This document shows, one piece after another, positions 1 through 8,747 of a stretch of 64,000 nucleotides of DNA. Origin of the DNA: SZUA-37 sp964472525 (lineage in GTDB: Bacteria; Pseudomonadota; Gammaproteobacteria; UBA6429; Thiohalophilaceae); NCBI GenBank assembly GCA_964472525.1, contig CAYYLL010000004.1, positions 1-64,000 of the forward strand, written 5' to 3'. Numbering within the stretch: the first letter of the stretch is position 1; each line of letters starts with the position of its first letter. Below the pieces are notes generated by a model, which was not told where the DNA came from, did not search any database, and saw only the letters and a list, made by a program, of their open reading frames with translations. A program made the translations under genes and the position numbers.

Positions 1-64
1 AGTTGGTTAGAGCACTACCTCGACATGGTAGGGGTCGTCGGTTCGAATCCGACCGTGACTACCA
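1..64 (+). tRNA. tRNA-Val (GAC), 5' end cut by the window edge
   Basis: The 3' part of a tRNA carrying valine. Visible are the D-loop GGTTAGAGC, a five-pair anticodon stem (CTACC/GGTAG) with anticodon GAC at 22-24, a short variable loop, a T-arm GTCGG-TTCGAAT-CCGAC, and the 3' acceptor strand followed by an encoded CCA at 62-64. The 5' acceptor strand and start of the D-arm lie before base 1. The sequence closely follows the E. coli tRNA-Val(GAC) pattern as I remember it. The next gene converges on it from the minus strand. Confidence 0.93.
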
Positions 65-78
65 AATTCAATTTATTA

Positions 79-669
79 TTAAGACAAATCTGCCAGAAAT
101 GCTTTAAAGATGGTCGAAAGCGCAACGCCATAAGCCTCAGCAGCCGCATGCAAGGTATTCTTTTTTGTTATTATCGTTTGTGTATATTGAAAAACGTGAT
201 GTCGACCATCCGGCCAATCTACTTCAAATTCCAGTTCAACATGTACAGCGTCTTTAGTCGGTTGAATAATACGGTTGAACCCCAGTAACTGCCCCGAGAT
301 GCGTAAATCTGTGTTCGTACTTATCGCATCCACTACCACATCGTTTGTGATACCACTGTGACTTAAATAATTCTTTAACGTATGTTGTATTAACCGTGTT
401 GGGGGCATCACCCAGTGATGGTAATGGTAGCGTTTTATTTGTAGCGGCAATTCTGCACTGGCATACAGCAACGCTCGTTCATTATAAATACCATAAGCGT
501 AAATTTTATTGATAGCGATACGTTGATATTTATTGGCCACTTTTTTGGCTGTGGCAATTTTTAAGGTATAAAAGCGATCTTCAGGCACGCTAGCCGGGCT
601 ACCAAAGCAAGCGGTAAGTAATAAACCAACCATCAGTAATAAAATGAGTTTTATTTTTCTAATATTCAT
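79..669 (-). CDS. ABC-type transport auxiliary lipoprotein (PqiC/LetC-like)
   Basis: A 196-residue outer-membrane-type lipoprotein: a hydrophobic leader of about 17 residues ends in the lipobox LLTAC, predicting a lipidated Cys near residue 21. The rest has the look of the ABC-transport auxiliary family, which partners MCE proteins (PqiC is the E. coli example): an early FYTL strand, a mixed alpha/beta body and a closing amphipathic helix. The start ATG overlaps the stop of the MCE gene (TAATG) and has a GAGGTG ribosome site, so it is translationally coupled as the last gene of the lipid-transport operon. It probably anchors the periplasmic end of the MCE tunnel at the outer membrane. There is no MlaC-like periplasmic carrier gene here, so this lipoprotein may take that place. 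Confidence 0.8.
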   Translation of the reverse strand: MNIRKIKLILLLMVGLLLTACFGSPASVPEDRFYTLKIATAKKVANKYQRIAINKIYAYGIYNERALLYASAELPLQIKRYHYHHWVMPPTRLIQHTLKNYLSHSGITNDVVVDAISTNTDLRISGQLLGFNRIIQPTKDAVHVELEFEVDWPDGRHHVFQYTQTIITKKNTLHAAAEAYGVALSTIFKAFLADLS

Positions 670-1595
670 TATTTCACCTCATCCTTCGCCGGTTTACCGT
701 TTAACAACACGCCGGGATTACTGCGTATCTGATGAGAAAATTCGCTGATATTACGACTGGAAACATCCAGATTATACATAATAGTTTCCATGTTCTGAGA
801 AACACTATTGAGAGATTTACGTAAATCTAGCATCGAATGACGAATGTCATTACTGTTGTCGGTAAGCAATTTATTGGAGTTACTCACTAACCCTTGTAAT
901 TGCCCCATAATACTATTCAACCTAGACGATAAGCTAACCAAATTTGCTGTGATTTTATCGGTATTATTAATCGTATGATTTAAACGCGTACTATTCTCAT
1001 CCGTTAACAAATGAGCTAGGCGTTTGGAAACCATATTCAATGAAGCGACCAACTCTTTTGAGTCACCGACTATTTTTGGAATATGATTACCAAAGCCATC
1101 AACCTGCTTATTGATATTTTTAAGTAGCGGGATTAGCCCGGTTTTATTTAAGTTAGAGAACTCACCACCCATTGAACTGAGTATCCCCATCATATCGAGT
1201 GATGGACGACTGACTAACACCCCTTGTGGCTTTAAGACCGAAGTGGCGGTTCCTTCTGAAATATCAATTTGTGCTTCGGCTAATAAACCGGGGGATACCA
1301 CACGCACAAAAGAATCTGTCGGAATTGGCCAACCTGACTTGACCGATAATTTTAATTTATATTTTGTTTTACCTTTTTCACGCAGTGGCGTGATATCCAC
1401 TAGTTGGCCAACTTTAAAACCACCATAGGTAACTGTTGTTCCCTGACGAATACCTGACACATTATTATAAAACGTATAATAAAAATCGGCATCACTACCA
1501 CGACCGGTTATTTTTAATAATACAAAAATTAGCAATAGTAACATTGCCAATGTAAAGCACCCTACGTGAAAATAATTAATGTTATCGCGTTTCAT
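669..1595 (-). CDS. MlaD/MCE-domain protein with long helical C-terminus
   Basis: Inner-membrane-anchored MCE (MlaD) protein that forms the periplasmic lipid channel of an ABC transporter. From the ATG at 1595 the protein is 308 residues: an N-terminal transmembrane helix (about 10-30), one MCE beta-barrel domain (about 35-110, with the typical GIRQGTTVTYGGFKVGQV-like opening), then some 190 residues predicted mostly helical, rich in N, S and L. That tail resembles the needle-forming segment of PqiB-type proteins rather than the short E. coli MlaD. An upstream ATG at 1625 gives ten more residues; I prefer 1595 because family members usually begin MKRDN. It lies 3' of the ATPase gene in the same operon. 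Confidence 0.85.
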   Translation of the reverse strand: MKRDNINYFHVGCFTLAMLLLLIFVLLKITGRGSDADFYYTFYNNVSGIRQGTTVTYGGFKVGQLVDITPLREKGKTKYKLKLSVKSGWPIPTDSFVRVVSPGLLAEAQIDISEGTATSVLKPQGVLVSRPSLDMMGILSSMGGEFSNLNKTGLIPLLKNINKQVDGFGNHIPKIVGDSKELVASLNMVSKRLAHLLTDENSTRLNHTINNTDKITANLVSLSSRLNSIMGQLQGLVSNSNKLLTDNSNDIRHSMLDLRKSLNSVSQNMETIMYNLDVSSRNISEFSHQIRSNPGVLLNGKPAKDEVK

Positions 1596-1628
1596 TTTTT
1601 GTTCTTTAATGACCAAACATGTCAATAC

Positions 1629-2447
1629 CTAATGCGTAGATGACTGCCGAGTTAGACGGCTTAAATATTCGTCTGCATCAATATCTTCATTACGTGCCTG
1701 ACGGTGTAATAAACTTTGAATACGTTTATTTGATGAATTTTTAACTTCTTCAACACTGCCCGTCATTAATATTTTACCCTGATCTAACACCGTTATTCTG
1801 TCTGCAATTTTATAAGCACTTTCCAGTTCGTGGGTTACCACCACAATGGTCATTCGCATTGCATTTCTTAATGTTAAAATAAGTTCATCAAGTTCAACTG
1901 CGGCCACTGGGTCTAGCCCGGCAGATGGCTCATCAAAAAAAAGTAACTTGGGATCCATCACGATAGCGCGTGCCAGTGCAGCACGTTTGATCATTCCGCC
2001 CGATAATTCTGCTGGTTTTAAATCTTCAAAACTGGCTAGATTTACTACTTCTAACTTCATTCGGCTCATAATATTTATAGTCGATTCATCCAATGCAGTA
2101 TGTTCGCGCAGTGGCAAGCGCACATTTTCACCGACAGTTAAGGAATTAAATAATGCTCCACCTTGAAAAGCAACGCCCATATTTTTGCGCATATCGTACA
2201 TTTCAGATTCATCTAGTTGTACAATATCTTTACCCAACAAATACACCTTACCCGAGGTGGCTTTTTTTAAACCCAATAGACTTCTTAAAAAAGTACTTTT
2301 ACCTGAGCCACTGCCACCCATAATTACCAAAATTTCACCGCGTTGCACTTCCAGTGAAATATTTTTTAATATTTCACGCTCACCATAATGGCTGATTAAA
2401 TTTTCAACTTGTATAGCCGGCGTGTTTTTATCTACGCGAGTATTCAT
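1629..2447 (-). CDS. Lipid-transport ABC ATPase, MlaF family
   Basis: Cytoplasmic ATPase that powers the MlaE-type permease. 272 residues with Walker A GGSGSGKST (about 45-53), a Q-loop at AFQGGALF, the ABC signature LSGGM (not LSGGQ, the form commonly seen in the MlaF/Ttg2A group), Walker B LLFFDEPSAGLDP and a switch His in VVTHE. The C-terminal 30 residues extend past the core; in E. coli the MlaF C-terminal tail contributes to dimer exchange and MlaB contact. The stop is 3 bases before the MCE gene's upstream ATG, and the start is 2 bases after the permease gene, so all are one transcript. Assignment to the MlaF group is firm; the substrate (phospholipid or other lipid) is inferred. Confidence 0.92.
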   Translation of the reverse strand: MNTRVDKNTPAIQVENLISHYGEREILKNISLEVQRGEILVIMGGSGSGKSTFLRSLLGLKKATSGKVYLLGKDIVQLDESEMYDMRKNMGVAFQGGALFNSLTVGENVRLPLREHTALDESTINIMSRMKLEVVNLASFEDLKPAELSGGMIKRAALARAIVMDPKLLFFDEPSAGLDPVAAVELDELILTLRNAMRMTIVVVTHELESAYKIADRITVLDQGKILMTGSVEEVKNSSNKRIQSLLHRQARNEDIDADEYLSRLTRQSSTH

Positions 2448-2449
2448 GA

Positions 2450-3247
2450 CTATCTATTTAAAAAATAAGTAAACAGCATATCGGCTAATACAATAAAGCT
2501 TATCGACATAACAACAGAACGTGTTGTCGCGGTACCCACACCTTCCGCGCCACCGGATACCTGAAAACCATTGCTCAAGCTCACTAACGCAATAATGACC
2601 GCAAATACAAAACTTTTAATTAATCCCTGAGATAAATCATTCACACTCAAAATTTCAAAACTTCGTTCTGCATAAGCGGCAAAGCTGATATTAAGATCAA
2701 TATAGGCATATAACGCACCACCTAACAGACCCATAAAGTCACCCAGAATAACCAGTAATGGCAGCATCACTAACATAGCAATTAAAATAGGCGATGCCAG
2801 ATAGCGTACCGGGTTAATACCCATGACCTGTAGTGCATCAATTTCTTGTGACTCATTCATCGTGCCAATGCGAGCAGCGATGGATGAACCTGATCGACCC
2901 GCCACTAAAATACCAATAATCAAGGGTGAAAACTCTCGCGTAACTGATAAAGCAATCCCTAAAATAACCTGTGACTGCGCACCAAATGTTTTGAGTGTTT
3001 CGATCCCCTGAATGGCGAGCATAATACCGATGGCAAAACAAAGCACGGCTGAGATGCCTACTGCATCAACCCCAATTTTTCTTGCTTCATTGATAATGGC
3101 ACTAAAACGAATACTCTGGTTACGGCGCTTACCGACTACAAGCCAGTAAATACTTTCAAAAAATAATGCTGATATATAGCCAAATTCCTCAATACTACTT
3201 ACCGTTTTACGGCCAAGAATTTCTATATTACGAGTAAGGGAGTTCAT
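2450..3247 (-). CDS. MlaE-family lipid ABC permease
   Basis: Inner-membrane permease of a lipid-transport ABC system. From the ATG at 3247 it is 265 residues: an N-terminal interfacial helix, then five or so membrane segments with the MlaE hallmarks (an AIQG motif at the end of an early helix, SVTREFSPLIIGILVAGR, and a GTMNESQEIDAL loop that couples to the ATPase). A further ATG at 3274 would add nine residues overlapping the STAS gene by 20 bases; the internal start matches family N-termini (MNSLTRN) better. It sits directly between the STAS gene and the ATPase gene, the position that suggests the STAS protein is a transporter subunit. Confidence 0.9.
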   Translation of the reverse strand: MNSLTRNIEILGRKTVSSIEEFGYISALFFESIYWLVVGKRRNQSIRFSAIINEARKIGVDAVGISAVLCFAIGIMLAIQGIETLKTFGAQSQVILGIALSVTREFSPLIIGILVAGRSGSSIAARIGTMNESQEIDALQVMGINPVRYLASPILIAMLVMLPLLVILGDFMGLLGGALYAYIDLNISFAAYAERSFEILSVNDLSQGLIKSFVFAVIIALVSLSNGFQVSGGAEGVGTATTRSVVMSISFIVLADMLFTYFLNR

Positions 3248-3254
3248 ACGACAA

Positions 3255-3581
3255 CTAACTATGAACAACATCATTAACGTTCGGGTAAATCGTAAATACT
3301 TTATCCAGTCGAGCTAATTTAATGACCTGCATTGCCGGATCGCTCACTGCTGCCAGTGAAAAAACCAGATTACTTTTTTTTGCCTTATGCAGGCCTTCAA
3401 CCAAGCTGGCAATACCCGAGCTATCGATATATTCAACTTCGGACAAATCCATAACAACTGATTTATTTTCCGCTAACTGTTGTAATATTTCTTTGCGTGC
3501 ATCCGCTGAGCAATATAAATCGATCTCACCAGCTAAACGAATAATGCTAAACCCATCTTCTATTTTTGTTGTACATTCCAT
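3255..3581 (-). CDS. STAS-domain protein (anti-sigma antagonist / MlaB-like)
   Basis: A 108-residue single STAS domain. It contains the classic phospho-acceptor turn YIDSSGIASL (Ser54/Ser55), which in SpoIIAA and RsbV is phosphorylated by a cognate RsbW/SpoIIAB kinase and dephosphorylated by a SpoIIE/RsbU phosphatase. Both partners are encoded immediately upstream: the kinase gene ends at 3582 with no gap, and the phosphatase lies before that. Immediately downstream are MlaE, MlaF and MCE genes. In E. coli MlaB is a STAS protein that binds MlaF and is needed for transport. The protein may therefore act as MlaB, as an anti-sigma antagonist, or both; no sigma factor gene is visible nearby. Family assignment is sure, target is inferred. 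Confidence 0.88.
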   Translation of the reverse strand: MECTTKIEDGFSIIRLAGEIDLYCSADARKEILQQLAENKSVVMDLSEVEYIDSSGIASLVEGLHKAKKSNLVFSLAAVSDPAMQVIKLARLDKVFTIYPNVNDVVHS

Positions 3582-4025
3582 TTACCCTGTCTCACTTATA
3601 TTTTTTGTTAGTATCAGTCGATTTCCAAACGGCTTATCTTTATTGATATTTTCAAACACAACACTGTCCATGATCTTCTGAATAAAATTTAAGCCCAAAC
3701 CACCCGGCCTCACTTCCGCCAGATCTTTTGCTTTTATAGTCTTTATATCGACCGTTGGCCCAAAATCTATAAGCTCAAAACGCCATTTTTCATTATTTTT
3801 TTCTATTATTATTAATATTTTTCCATGACTCGAGTCACTGCTAACGCCGCAATAGGCATGTTGAATAATGTTCATGCAGGCTTCGTTAATCGCAATAACT
3901 ATTTCATCGGCTATTTTTTTGGCCACGCCTTGCTTCGCAAAAATTTGTCGTAAATTATTGCGAATAACCTGTAAATTAATCGCATCGGCTTCAAATTCAA
4001 GCTGTGTAATAACACTAAAAGACAT
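3582..4025 (-). CDS. RsbW/SpoIIAB-like anti-sigma kinase (HATPase)
   Basis: A 147-residue GHKL-type ATPase of the serine-kinase anti-sigma family. The N-box ADEIVIAINEACMNIIQHAY (about 41-60) carries the Mg-binding Asn, a G1-like box reads FELIDFGPTVD, and the G2 box reads RPGGLGLNFI. These proteins phosphorylate a STAS partner on serine; here that partner is the next gene downstream with zero spacing. The start has an AAGAGA ribosome site seven bases upstream, and the preceding phosphatase gene ends 12 bases away. No sigma-factor gene accompanies it, so its binding target besides the STAS protein is unknown. Length and motifs are normal for the family. Confidence 0.88.
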   Translation of the reverse strand: MSFSVITQLEFEADAINLQVIRNNLRQIFAKQGVAKKIADEIVIAINEACMNIIQHAYCGVSSDSSHGKILIIIEKNNEKWRFELIDFGPTVDIKTIKAKDLAEVRPGGLGLNFIQKIMDSVVFENINKDKPFGNRLILTKNISETG

Positions 4026-4037
4026 GAAAATTTCTCT

Positions 4038-5708
4038 TTATTCCAGAATGAGTAAAGTCATATCATCACGCTGACCTTTACTGCTTTGAGATAGATGTTG
4101 GATAATCCTGTCGAGCCTTTGTTGCACAGGGATATTGTCCAGATTCGCAATTAATGCAACTAGCCCCTTTACGCCTAGCTCATCACCATTAGGTGTGTAA
4201 CCTTCGGTAATACCATCTGAATAAAGGTATAAATGACCGTGCTGTAAATTAAGCGATACTTCGTCATAGTCCATGTCTGGGACAATACCTAATGGTGGCG
4301 TATCCGCTCCCAACAGTTGTATTTTTTTATCCTTTACCGCTGGATTATATAAAACCGGCGGCGGGTTACCGGCATTGACTAACCTAACCTGACCATCTTG
4401 CGGGTTATAAATACCCGCCACCATAGTAACAAATATACCACGAATACTTGTTTCACAAATTTCACGATTAATTATTTTTAATAACTCAGCCGGAGAGTGG
4501 TTTTTTTTACCCAGACAACGAAACAAGCTACTGGTTTTTGCCATCAGTAATGCCGCGTGCATTCCCTTGCCCGAGACATCACCAAGATTAAACATGATCC
4601 GGCCATCGTCTAATTTAAAAAAGTCATAAAAGTCCCCTGACAATTCTTTTGCTGAAATATTCACCCCATGCACCTGGGTGTCATTATCATCTTCAGGTAA
4701 CAAACTAGCCTGAATCTCACGCGCCAACTCCAGTTCATTATTCAATGCGGCCGCCAACGCATCACGTTCACGCAAGGTTTTCTCTAATGCCCAAGTTAAT
4801 TCCTGGTAGCTGCTATTTTCTTCGGCCAAACGTACATTCGCATCACGCATGACCTGTTCAAACTCAACCTGCTGTTCAACTTTTAAACCTAAACTGATCG
4901 CAGCATCCGTGACTAACGCGGGTAGCCCCTCACAAATATCTTTGACCTGTTGCTCCTCAATACCCACGGCCTGAGTGGTCTGCGAGATTGCCTTGGTTAA
5001 AGCTTGTGATGGATGGTCGGTAACAAACACGCTGTTTATCCAGTCAGCCGCCTGTAAAATAGCCGACAATGGACTTAATTTATCGTTATGGTGTTCGCCA
5101 ATCACCACACCAAGAGACTCGGGTAACGCCCAGAACTCTGCCAGCTTTTTTCCTATCTCGGTATGGGTAACAGAAAAAATATTTTTTTCCTGCTGTAAAC
5201 GTTCGCTTGGCGATAAATAGCGTAAGGTTTGCCACTCACTCGTTTGCTCTGGATGCAGGTAAAATAAAATAAGCAAGCCAAAATCCTGCAACAAACCGGC
5301 AGTAAAACTTTCATCTGGATCCTGCTTCACTAAAACAGCAAGCTCTCTGGCCACAATCGCACGCCGTAAGGAGTCTTCCCAAAAAACTTCAGCATCAAAA
5401 TCGGGAATAGCTTCTTTGTTGATTGCATCATGTATCGAAATACATAACACCAGATTTCGCAATGCACGTAAACCCAGTACCGCCACGGCATTACTAAGGG
5501 AGGTGACTTCGCGCGAAATACCATACAAGGGTGAATTAGCAACCCGCAAGAGTTCAGCGGTAAGCGCAGGATTGGTCTCTGCAATATCAGAAATTTCATT
5601 GCTAGTGACTTCTTCTCGCGCACAGGCACGAATAATCTGCAATGCAGCCTGTGGCGGCGCAGGTAGATCAGTGGGTTTAATCGATTCAAGTTGTGTGACT
5701 GTTGCCAT
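4038..5708 (-). CDS. HDOD-domain / PP2C (SpoIIE/RsbU) phosphatase fusion
   Basis: A two-domain signalling protein. Residues about 10-215 form an HDOD domain (starting TDLPAPPQAALQII, with LRVANSPLYG and LSNAVAVLGL), a metal-site-poor relative of HD phosphohydrolases. A coiled coil of about 45 residues (near 285-330) follows. The C-terminal 230 residues are a PP2C-type serine phosphatase of the SpoIIE/RsbU class, with metal-binding Asp in SGDFYDFF, GDVSGKGMHAAL, SDGITEG and QRDDMTLLIL. Such enzymes dephosphorylate a STAS-P partner, here presumably the gene two places downstream. A TTG at 5726 could add six residues; the ATG at 5708 is taken. It is the first gene of the operon and divergent from the patatin gene, with 90 bases between them. 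Confidence 0.9.
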   Translation of the reverse strand: MATVTQLESIKPTDLPAPPQAALQIIRACAREEVTSNEISDIAETNPALTAELLRVANSPLYGISREVTSLSNAVAVLGLRALRNLVLCISIHDAINKEAIPDFDAEVFWEDSLRRAIVARELAVLVKQDPDESFTAGLLQDFGLLILFYLHPEQTSEWQTLRYLSPSERLQQEKNIFSVTHTEIGKKLAEFWALPESLGVVIGEHHNDKLSPLSAILQAADWINSVFVTDHPSQALTKAISQTTQAVGIEEQQVKDICEGLPALVTDAAISLGLKVEQQVEFEQVMRDANVRLAEENSSYQELTWALEKTLRERDALAAALNNELELAREIQASLLPEDDNDTQVHGVNISAKELSGDFYDFFKLDDGRIMFNLGDVSGKGMHAALLMAKTSSLFRCLGKKNHSPAELLKIINREICETSIRGIFVTMVAGIYNPQDGQVRLVNAGNPPPVLYNPAVKDKKIQLLGADTPPLGIVPDMDYDEVSLNLQHGHLYLYSDGITEGYTPNGDELGVKGLVALIANLDNIPVQQRLDRIIQHLSQSSKGQRDDMTLLILE

Positions 5709-5800
5709 ACCATTTTGTATCGGCAATAAACAAATTTATTAAAGAGCTTAAAACAAATTTTTAAGCTAAAGTTAATATTATTTAGGTCGCCACTATTAAT

Positions 5801-6991
5801 ATGAATGTCGAAAATATTAGCTCACAAAGTAACCAATCAAACCTAATACTACCAAATGGCCCACCAAAAGTGGGTTTAGTTATGATGGGGGGTGGCGCGC
5901 GTGCCGCCTACCAAGTGGGCGTACTAAAAGGCGTTGCGCAGTTGGTAAAAAAAGGGGAGCCCAGCCCGTTTAAGATTATCTCAGGGATCTCGGCCGGAGC
6001 AATTAATGCCGCAGCCCTCGCCAGTGCGGCACATAATTACCAGAAAGCGGTATTCCGCTTACTCACCATTTGGGGCAATTTTCATTGTGACCAGATATTT
6101 TACACCAATCCCAGCGGTATTATTAAAACTGGTGCCAGTTGGTTAATCGGCATGATGCTCGCCAGTTTTGCAAAAAATAAACCTTTGTATCTGCTGGATC
6201 GCGAGCCATTATATGAACTCCTTAACAACTACATCCATACTCGAGGTATTCAGCGTAATATTGACAATGGCCACTTACATGCGGTTAGCGTAACCGCATC
6301 CGGCTATTCTTCTGGGCAGAATGTTACTTTTTTTCAGGGTGACCCACAAATAAAAAGTTGGAAACGTTCACGTCGCATCGGTTGCCGTGAAAAAATTAAT
6401 GTCGATCATTTAATGGCATCCTCTGCCATTCCCTTTATTTTTAGTCCTGAAAAAATCAACCGCGAGTTTTTTGGCGATGGTTCGATACGTTTGATTGCCC
6501 CCCTCAGCTCTGCACTGCATTTAGGTGCAGACCGATTGATGATTATTGGTAACCGCAAGGAAGATGATGAACCGACACAACGTATCAATCAGGAAAATTC
6601 ACCCAGTTTTGCCGAAATTGCCTCCCATATTTTAAACAGTATCTTTCTAGATAGTTTAGAAGGTGACCTGGAACGCTTAATCCGAATTAACCACACCGTT
6701 AGCAAAATCCCGGATCAGGCTATTATTGAACATGATATACCGCTGCGAAATGTGGATACTTTGCTTATTTCACCCAGCGAAGATATTGGCAAACTCGCCG
6801 CCCCTTACGCCAAGGATATGCCTGCATCTATTCGTATGCTACTTCGTGGTATTGGCGCAATGCGCACCGAAGGCTCTAGTCTGATGAGTTATTTATTATT
6901 TGAAAAAGGCTATTGCCGAGATCTGATTGACTTAGGCTTTGAAGATACGATTGCCAAGAAAGATGAGATTAAAGATTTTTTAATGTTATAG
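5801..6991 (+). CDS. Patatin-like phospholipase
   Basis: A 396-residue patatin-family lipid acyl hydrolase. The oxyanion hole GGGARAAYQVGVL (about 30-42), the nucleophile elbow GISAG (Ser64) and the dyad Asp in FFGDGS (Asp226) are all present, so it should be active on phospholipid or acyl-ester substrates. The C-terminal 150 residues are an extension common in bacterial members. There is no signal peptide: a 20-residue polar N-terminus precedes the domain, implying cytoplasmic or membrane-peripheral action. It is transcribed away from the lipid-transport operon with only 90 bases between the two starts, so the two could share regulation; that link is inference. Confidence 0.9.
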   Translation: MNVENISSQSNQSNLILPNGPPKVGLVMMGGGARAAYQVGVLKGVAQLVKKGEPSPFKIISGISAGAINAAALASAAHNYQKAVFRLLTIWGNFHCDQIFYTNPSGIIKTGASWLIGMMLASFAKNKPLYLLDREPLYELLNNYIHTRGIQRNIDNGHLHAVSVTASGYSSGQNVTFFQGDPQIKSWKRSRRIGCREKINVDHLMASSAIPFIFSPEKINREFFGDGSIRLIAPLSSALHLGADRLMIIGNRKEDDEPTQRINQENSPSFAEIASHILNSIFLDSLEGDLERLIRINHTVSKIPDQAIIEHDIPLRNVDTLLISPSEDIGKLAAPYAKDMPASIRMLLRGIGAMRTEGSSLMSYLLFEKGYCRDLIDLGFEDTIAKKDEIKDFLML

Positions 6992-7059
6992 ATATAAAAA
7001 TTTAACCCCAACAAAAAGTAGAGTTCAGTATAAAAACCGGATTGCCGTGTTAATCAATA

Positions 7060-7464
7060 TTACCTGTCCGGCTCATACTCATCATACTGGGGTAAGCCAT
7101 CACAGATTTTATCCCAACTCGCTTTTGATCCCACAAAAATATGTGCCTGTGGTTTTTCATTAATATCGGAGTCAATCGTACCTAAGCGCACACGTATTTT
7201 ACCCGGCACTTTTGTATTTTCGCTTTTAATTGGTGACCCACAATGCTGACAGAAATAACGTGTTTGCGTTGCCGACAATTTATGTACCGTTAACTGCTCT
7301 TCACCACAAATAAATTTGAACCGTTCTGTATCAACAACACCATTAGTCGCATAAGCACTGCCTTGTAACTGACGACACTGGGAACAATGGCAATAAATAA
7401 TATTATTGATTTCCGAACTAATTTCGAAACGCACTGCGCCGCAATAGCAACCCCCGATATACAT
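7060..7464 (-). CDS. GFA-family protein (CENP-V/GFA domain)
   Basis: A 134-residue zinc protein of the glutathione-dependent formaldehyde-activating (GFA) fold. Cysteines occur in the family pattern: GGCYCGAVRFE near the N-terminus, YCHCSQCRQLQGSAY in the first third and YFCQHCGSPI in the middle. Members bind zinc; actual enzyme activity is established for few, and many named GFA do not act on S-hydroxymethylglutathione. Its start overlaps the last base of the DctM gene, so it is the last cistron of the TRAP transporter operon. Any role in metabolism of the imported substrate is a guess from position. Confidence 0.85.
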   Translation of the reverse strand: MYIGGCYCGAVRFEISSEINNIIYCHCSQCRQLQGSAYATNGVVDTERFKFICGEEQLTVHKLSATQTRYFCQHCGSPIKSENTKVPGKIRVRLGTIDSDINEKPQAHIFVGSKASWDKICDGLPQYDEYEPDR

Positions 7465-8747
7465 TATTTAAGATGCCATAAACTTAAAGCAGGCCAATAG
7501 GTAATGATTAACACGGCAAATAATAAAATAAACATAAAAGGAATTGTTGCATGATAAATTTCTGTGATCGGTTTTTTAAAGCGGTAACTAGCAATAAATA
7601 AATTCATTCCAACCGGTGGAGTAAAAAAACCAACCTGCATATTCGCCAAAAATATAATACCCAGATGTACCGGATGAATACCAAAACCGATCGCGACTGG
7701 AACAATTAAAGGGATCATAATAACCAGTGCAGAGAATATATCTAAAATAGCACCCAGAATAAGTAAAAATATATTAAGTAACATTAAAAAAGTATATTTA
7801 CTTTCTATATTCGATTGTATCCATTCAAATAATTTACTAGGTACTTCTGCGTCGATTAAATAATTAGTAAGTGCTAACGCCACACCTAAAATCATTAAAA
7901 TCCCACCGACCATAATCATTGACGTGTGCATTACTTTAGGCAGTTGTTTTAATGAAATTTCTTTATAAACAAATACTTCAACAATAATAACGTAGAGTGC
8001 AGTAACCGCAGCGGCTTCTGAAACAGCAAAAAAACCAGAATAAATACCTCCTAATACAAAAAAAGGTAAGGGTATTTCCCATTTTGATTCATTCAATACA
8101 GTGAGCAGCTCTTTTTTATTAAAAGAACTTCTAGGGATAGGATTTTTTCTTGTTGCCCATAAACTCCACATCACCAGCAATGAAATCATGAGTAGTGTGG
8201 GTAATAAACCCGCAAGGAAAACATCTTCCATAGTAACGGTTTGTTTAAGCCCCAGTTGCTGCACAATAACCACGTAAAGAATAAGGGGCAACGAAGGCGG
8301 TAATAATAAACCTAAACTACCGGATGTTGTGACCATACCTAAACTGAATTTTGCAGGGTAACCTGCTTGTTTTAGTGCAGGCAGCAATAAAGCACCCAGA
8401 GCAACAATGGTGACACCGGTTGCGCCAGTAAAAGCCGTAAAGAGTGCGCAAGCGACTAAGGTTACAAAAGATAAATTATTCGGCACCCAACCAAATAGTG
8501 CTGTTGACAAGCGTACTAAACGACTGGAAGTATTCGCCTCACTTAATAAATAACCGGCAAAAGTAAATAATGGCAACGCTAACAACAAAGGGGTATTGGT
8601 TATGCGATAAATTTCAATCGTAATAACAGAGAGATCGACATCACTGGTATAAAAGCCTAGCATAGACACGGCTAATATTATTGAAAATAGCGGCGCACCA
8701 AAAAATGCCAAGGCAATAAGCAGTAAAGCAATAAAGACAATGGTCAT
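7464..8747 (-). CDS. TRAP transporter large permease (DctM family)
   Basis: A 427-residue, strongly hydrophobic protein with roughly a dozen membrane segments, matching DctM length and pattern. Family landmarks include the early PLFTFAGYLL helix, GATGVTIVALGALLLP, GSLGLLLPPSLPLILY and the late MQVGFFTPPVGMNLF repeat of the same PP-V/I-N signature. It is the ion-driven channel subunit that moves solute delivered by the periplasmic binding protein. It overlaps the small-permease gene by four bases (ATGA type), indicating translational coupling. Substrate cannot be read from the sequence. Confidence 0.95.
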   Translation of the reverse strand: MTIVFIALLLIALAFFGAPLFSIILAVSMLGFYTSDVDLSVITIEIYRITNTPLLLALPLFTFAGYLLSEANTSSRLVRLSTALFGWVPNNLSFVTLVACALFTAFTGATGVTIVALGALLLPALKQAGYPAKFSLGMVTTSGSLGLLLPPSLPLILYVVIVQQLGLKQTVTMEDVFLAGLLPTLLMISLLVMWSLWATRKNPIPRSSFNKKELLTVLNESKWEIPLPFFVLGGIYSGFFAVSEAAAVTALYVIIVEVFVYKEISLKQLPKVMHTSMIMVGGILMILGVALALTNYLIDAEVPSKLFEWIQSNIESKYTFLMLLNIFLLILGAILDIFSALVIMIPLIVPVAIGFGIHPVHLGIIFLANMQVGFFTPPVGMNLFIASYRFKKPITEIYHATIPFMFILLFAVLIITYWPALSLWHLK

